From: a virus
DNA: 47,462 nt
Virus record (IMG/VR): IMGVR_UViG_3300032242_003199
Span: 1 to 47,462 of that record
Strand: one strand, 5' to 3'
Part shown: positions 44,353-47,462 of the stretch, one piece after another
How positions within the stretch are numbered: position 1 is the stretch's first letter
How the letters are laid out: every line of letters starts with the position of its first letter
Made by a program: the position numbers and the translations under genes
Notes under the pieces: model-generated
Told to the model about the DNA's origin: nothing
Seen by the model: only the letters and a program-made list of their open reading frames with translations
The model's database searches: none

Positions 44353-45214
44353 TGTCATTTTCCTGTCATATGATGAGCCACGCAAAGATGAAAACTGGAT
44401 CAAGATCAAGAATATGGTACCGTGGGCAAGACGTGTGGACGGGATCAAAGGCTCAGACGCCGCACACAAGGTGGCCGGCGCACTCAGCACCACAGATCGT
44501 TTTATCTTGGTGGACGGAGACAATATACCCGATCCTGAATTTTTCAATCTACATCTTGTTATTGATGACAGCAATCGCGACTGCGTGTTTCGTTGGCGGG
44601 CTAGGAATAGTATCAACGGGCTTATGTATGGCAACGGAGGTATCTCGTCGTGGAGCAAGACATTTGTGGAAAACATGCGCACACATGAGGCAAGCGATGG
44701 AAGCCCGGACACAGCAGTAGAGTTTTGTTTTGATCCACGTTACTGGAGCATGCATGATTGTTACTCTACCACATATCCTGATGCAACACCTTTCCAGGCC
44801 TGGCGAGCTGGCTTTCGTGAAGGTGTCAAGATGTGTTTGGATCGTGGCGCACGGCCCAGTTTGACTGAGTTTTCCCAACGCATACATCAGCGAAACTATG
44901 ACAACCTGTGTGTATGGCACAGCGTGGGTGCAGATCATCCCCAGGGGTTCTGGGCCATATACGGTGCCAGGGTAGGCACTGCACTGACCATGCTGGACAA
45001 CTGGGACTACACTCAGGTACAGGATTTTGATCGCCTGGCTGCCAAGTGGGAAGAATACAAAGACCACGGTGCTGATCAATGCACCGCGGTCGGCAATAGA
45101 TTGCGCACACAATTGAAACTGGACATAGTGGACATGGATGCTGGAGAAAGCCGTTTCTTCAAACATCATTATCGTGCAAATTGGAAGAACTTGGGAATAA
45201 TGACACGTGAGTAA
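44312..45214 (+). CDS. Glycosyltransferase-like protein C
   Basis: 300 aa with a GGAGAG site before ATG 44312. It begins ILDIADLDVIFLSYDEPRKD, then VPWARRVDGIKGSDAAHKVA and TDRFILVDGDNIPDPEFFNL, where DGD (68-70) at the end of a strand is a typical metal/nucleotide-sugar site of GT-A proteins. VFRWRARNSINGLMYGNGGI follows. I recall this YDEP...VDGDN...NGL-YG-GG family as frequent in cyanophages and pelagiphages, usually annotated as glycosyltransferase or hypothetical. It is not closely related to proteins A and B. Overlaps the radical SAM gene by 8 bases. Substrate unknown. Confidence 0.65.
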   Translation: MSVQKTILDIADLDVIFLSYDEPRKDENWIKIKNMVPWARRVDGIKGSDAAHKVAGALSTTDRFILVDGDNIPDPEFFNLHLVIDDSNRDCVFRWRARNSINGLMYGNGGISSWSKTFVENMRTHEASDGSPDTAVEFCFDPRYWSMHDCYSTTYPDATPFQAWRAGFREGVKMCLDRGARPSLTEFSQRIHQRNYDNLCVWHSVGADHPQGFWAIYGARVGTALTMLDNWDYTQVQDFDRLAAKWEEYKDHGADQCTAVGNRLRTQLKLDIVDMDAGESRFFKHHYRANWKNLGIMTRE

Positions 45215-46580
45215 AAGCGACTTCATGACCGATGCTGAACACATGCGAGACCGATTGGGTCAATCCATGTGCTTGGCCAAATGGCAGCAGGTAAGCCTGC
45301 ACCTGACCACTGGCATGAACAACTCATGTTACCACCCGCCACTGCATCGCATACCTGTCGAGTCACTCAAGACCAATCCGGGTTCTTTGCACAATACTCC
45401 GCACAAGAAGCAACAGCGCAAGATCATGTTGCGCGGAGAAAAGCCCAGCGAGTGCGGCTACTGCTGGGCCGCTGAAGCCAACAACCAGCTGAGTGATCGC
45501 CATTATCGATCAGGCGAACCCTGGGCGGCTGAACACTTTGATACCATCATGTCCAGCACAGGAGACGAAGATGTGGTACCCAGTTACGTGGAAGTTAATT
45601 TTAACCATGCTTGCAATCTTAAATGTAGCTATTGCAGTCCACAATTCAGTTCAGCATGGTACAGTGAAGCCAAGATGTCAGGAGGTTATCCGACAAGCAC
45701 ACCTCACAATAGCCCTGAGTATTTTACTGGCCATCGCCAGCCTATACTGGCTAGAGAACACAATCCCTATGTTGAAGCATTTTGGGAATGGTGGCCTACC
45801 CTATATCCCCAACTGAAACATTTCCGCATGACCGGAGGAGAACCACTCATGGATCACAATACCTATCGTGTGTTTGACTATGTGGTAAACTTTCCCAAGC
45901 CAGACCTGCACCTTGCAGTCACGTCCAACTTCAGTGTTGAACCCAAGCTGTGGATCAAGTATCTGGACTATGTCAAACGACTGTGCAACACACAGATAGA
46001 ACATTTCATGCAGTACGTGAGCATTGACTCAGGCAATGCCAACCAAGCCGAGTACATCAGACATGGCCTGGACATGAGCCTGTTGCATGAGTACACCGAA
46101 CAGTATCTCACCGACGTGCCCAACAAGAACAGCCTTACATTTATCGTGACCATGAACAACCTCAGCCTCACAGGCACACTGCAACTGCTGGAATGGATCC
46201 TGGCACTGAGACAGAAACACAGCCATACCTATCAGCGTGTGTGGTTTGACACACCGCTGTTGCGCACACCAACCTGGCAGAGCATACAGATCCTGCCAGC
46301 GTCCTATCAGTATCTGCTGGAACGCATTGTTGGCTTCATGCGTGAAAATCGCATGCCTGACGACAGCTTTGTGGGATTCAAAGACTATGAGATACAGCGC
46401 ATGGAACGCAACTTGGCCTGGATGAAGGAACCACAAACACCTGCACGTCTGACCCAGGATCGTGCAGACTTCTATCGTTTCTTTGCCGAACATGATCGCC
46501 GACGTGACACTGACTTTTTAACAACATTTCCAGAGATGCACGAATTCTGGCAGGAGTGCAAATACCATGCCGAAGCTTAA
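45207..46580 (+). CDS. Radical SAM protein with N-terminal Cys/HPP module, copy 1
   Basis: 457 aa with GTG start at 45207, overlapping the previous gene by 8 bases. The radical SAM motif C-x3-C-x2-C is at Cys136, 140 and 143 (CNLKCSYC). RMTGGEPLMD (about 206-215) is the SAM-contacting GGEP motif. Before the barrel there is a conserved module: CLAKW, CYHPP (Cys41), NPGSLHNT, KPSECGYCW (Cys83, 86). This could hold another metal or bind substrate. No SPASM Cys set follows the barrel. The adjacent downstream gene is a paralogue with the same N-terminal module. Similar twitch-type radical SAM proteins occur in marine T4-like phages (recalled); none has a function I know of. Confidence 0.85.
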   Translation: MSKSDFMTDAEHMRDRLGQSMCLAKWQQVSLHLTTGMNNSCYHPPLHRIPVESLKTNPGSLHNTPHKKQQRKIMLRGEKPSECGYCWAAEANNQLSDRHYRSGEPWAAEHFDTIMSSTGDEDVVPSYVEVNFNHACNLKCSYCSPQFSSAWYSEAKMSGGYPTSTPHNSPEYFTGHRQPILAREHNPYVEAFWEWWPTLYPQLKHFRMTGGEPLMDHNTYRVFDYVVNFPKPDLHLAVTSNFSVEPKLWIKYLDYVKRLCNTQIEHFMQYVSIDSGNANQAEYIRHGLDMSLLHEYTEQYLTDVPNKNSLTFIVTMNNLSLTGTLQLLEWILALRQKHSHTYQRVWFDTPLLRTPTWQSIQILPASYQYLLERIVGFMRENRMPDDSFVGFKDYEIQRMERNLAWMKEPQTPARLTQDRADFYRFFAEHDRRRDTDFLTTFPEMHEFWQECKYHAEA

Positions 46581-47462
46581 CAACGAAACTGACCTGGCCT
46601 ACAAGCGTCGGGTGATAGATATCAAGAGCGCCAGCTTCTGTGGCGCCAAGTGGTACAATGCCACCATATGGCTGGGCTCTGGCCAAACCACCAGCTGCCA
46701 TCATCCGCCTGCGCATGCCATTGATCCAGACGACATCAAAATCAATCCGTCTGCACTGCACAACACACAGCGCAAGAAAGCTGACCGTGAGCAGATGCAA
46801 CGTGGCGAGCGGCCAGCTGGGTGTGACTACTGCTGGAAGATAGAAGACATGGGTCCTGAAGCAGTCAGCGACCGTGTGTACAAGACATCAATATATTCTG
46901 AGGAGGACTTAAATGTCGCATTTTCAAGACCAAGCTACACAGATTTCAACCTCCGCACACTGGAGATCTCGTTTGACAGAACTTGTCAGTTTGCTTGTAG
47001 TTACTGTAACCCTGCTTTTAGTACTACGTGGGCTAATGACATACGGCGCAACGGACCTTACACAGGATTGGTCACAGACGGTCGTGGTCATTTTACTCAT
47101 GCTCACGATCACAGTCAACTTTATAAATTCGGTGAAACTAATCCGTATGTGGAGGCTTTTTTCCGCTGGTGGGAAGCAGACCTACACAGCACCTTACACG
47201 AACTCCGTATCACCGGAGGAGAGCCACTCATGTCAGGCTACACCTGGCAGCTTATCGACTGGTTCAAACAAAACAGAGGCCGTAGCAAAACAAGGCTAGC
47301 CATCAACACCAATCTAGGCGACCAAGTGGATCTTGAACGCTTGCTTGATGCCACACAGGACATTGAGCTGGACATCTACACCAGCAACGAAAGCATGTCC
47401 ACACAGGCTGAATACATACGCGATGGCTTGGACTATCGGTCCTGGATGGAAAAGATGGTGCG
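46567..47462 (+). CDS. Radical SAM protein with N-terminal Cys/HPP module, copy 2 (cut by window end)
   Basis: An open frame of 298 complete codons from ATG 46567 that runs off the window. It overlaps copy 1 by 14 bases. It shares the N-terminal module (FCGAKW, CHHPP with Cys44, NPSALHNT, RPAGCDYCW with Cys86 and Cys89), the cluster motif CQFACSYC (Cys140, 144, 147), and ELRITGGEPLMSGYTW. Tandem duplication with considerable divergence is evident. Codons around the cluster motif (about 46985-47160) end in T more often than those of the neighbours. The C-terminal part is missing only because the window ends. Function as for copy 1: enzyme class clear, substrate unknown. Confidence 0.85.
   Translation, partial: MPKLNNETDLAYKRRVIDIKSASFCGAKWYNATIWLGSGQTTSCHHPPAHAIDPDDIKINPSALHNTQRKKADREQMQRGERPAGCDYCWKIEDMGPEAVSDRVYKTSIYSEEDLNVAFSRPSYTDFNLRTLEISFDRTCQFACSYCNPAFSTTWANDIRRNGPYTGLVTDGRGHFTHAHDHSQLYKFGETNPYVEAFFRWWEADLHSTLHELRITGGEPLMSGYTWQLIDWFKQNRGRSKTRLAINTNLGDQVDLERLLDATQDIELDIYTSNESMSTQAEYIRDGLDYRSWMEKMV

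Noticed and set aside
45493-45816. 107-codon frame with hydrophobic stretches inside radical SAM copy 1
   Set aside because: No ribosome binding site, and the hydrophobicity follows from reading the conserved Cys-motif codons in the +1 frame.

Overview
The window is a piece of a large tailed phage related to T4 (T4-like myovirus). Its gene set most resembles marine or freshwater T4-like phages such as cyanophages and pelagiphages. Evidence is recognisable homologues of T4 gp46, gp47, gp55, gp48/gp54, gp53, gp5, gp25, gp6 and gp7, tight overlapping gene spacing, and TAAATA-type late-promoter motifs. I see no photosynthesis gene, tRNA, insertion sequence, CRISPR array or integrase. The base composition is not strongly AT-rich, unlike known pelagiphages; the host cannot be named from this sequence.

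Layout. (1) Bases 1-293 (+): the end of a gp26-like hub/chaperone gene, joined to a gp51-like frame by what looks like a textbook -1 frameshift signal (slippery T-TTT-TTC, 6-nt spacer, three-stem structure). (2) Bases 294-749: a long non-coding, hairpin-rich stretch, unusual in a phage this compact. (3) Bases 750-6028 (-): a recombination/late-transcription operon, read leftward as gp55 late sigma factor, gp47 and gp46 (Mre11/Rad50-like), a radical SAM-SPASM protein, and a PD-(D/E)XK nuclease resembling Hjc resolvases. (4) Bases 6106-15849 (+): baseplate genes gp48/54-like, gp53, an unassigned 766-aa structural protein, gp5-like spike, a small muramidase-like protein, gp25 and gp6. (5) Bases 15862-34785 (+): one uninterrupted 6307-codon gene, about 40% of the window, with gp7-like ends and a middle of Gly-rich GSGYT repeats, FG-GAP-like propeller blades and other modules. 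(6) Bases 34794-42098 (+): five fibre or virion-structure genes, including two fibre paralogues of exactly 850 residues with different C-terminal halves. (7) Bases 42135-47462 (+): a chain of mostly overlapping small genes holding three proteins with glycosyltransferase-like acidic motifs, two small unknowns and two tandem radical SAM proteins, the last cut by the window edge.

How they fit. gp55 would direct late transcription of the structural genes through GATAAATA/GTAAATA boxes at 6072, 12260 and 38443. gp46/47 and the nuclease would process recombination intermediates during replication and before packaging. The baseplate block builds hub and wedges, with the giant gp7 homologue as the dominant wedge/peripheral component. 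The fibre genes follow. The terminal cassette may modify a glycan, cofactor or peptide; its substrate is unknown and its link to the virion is inferred from position only.
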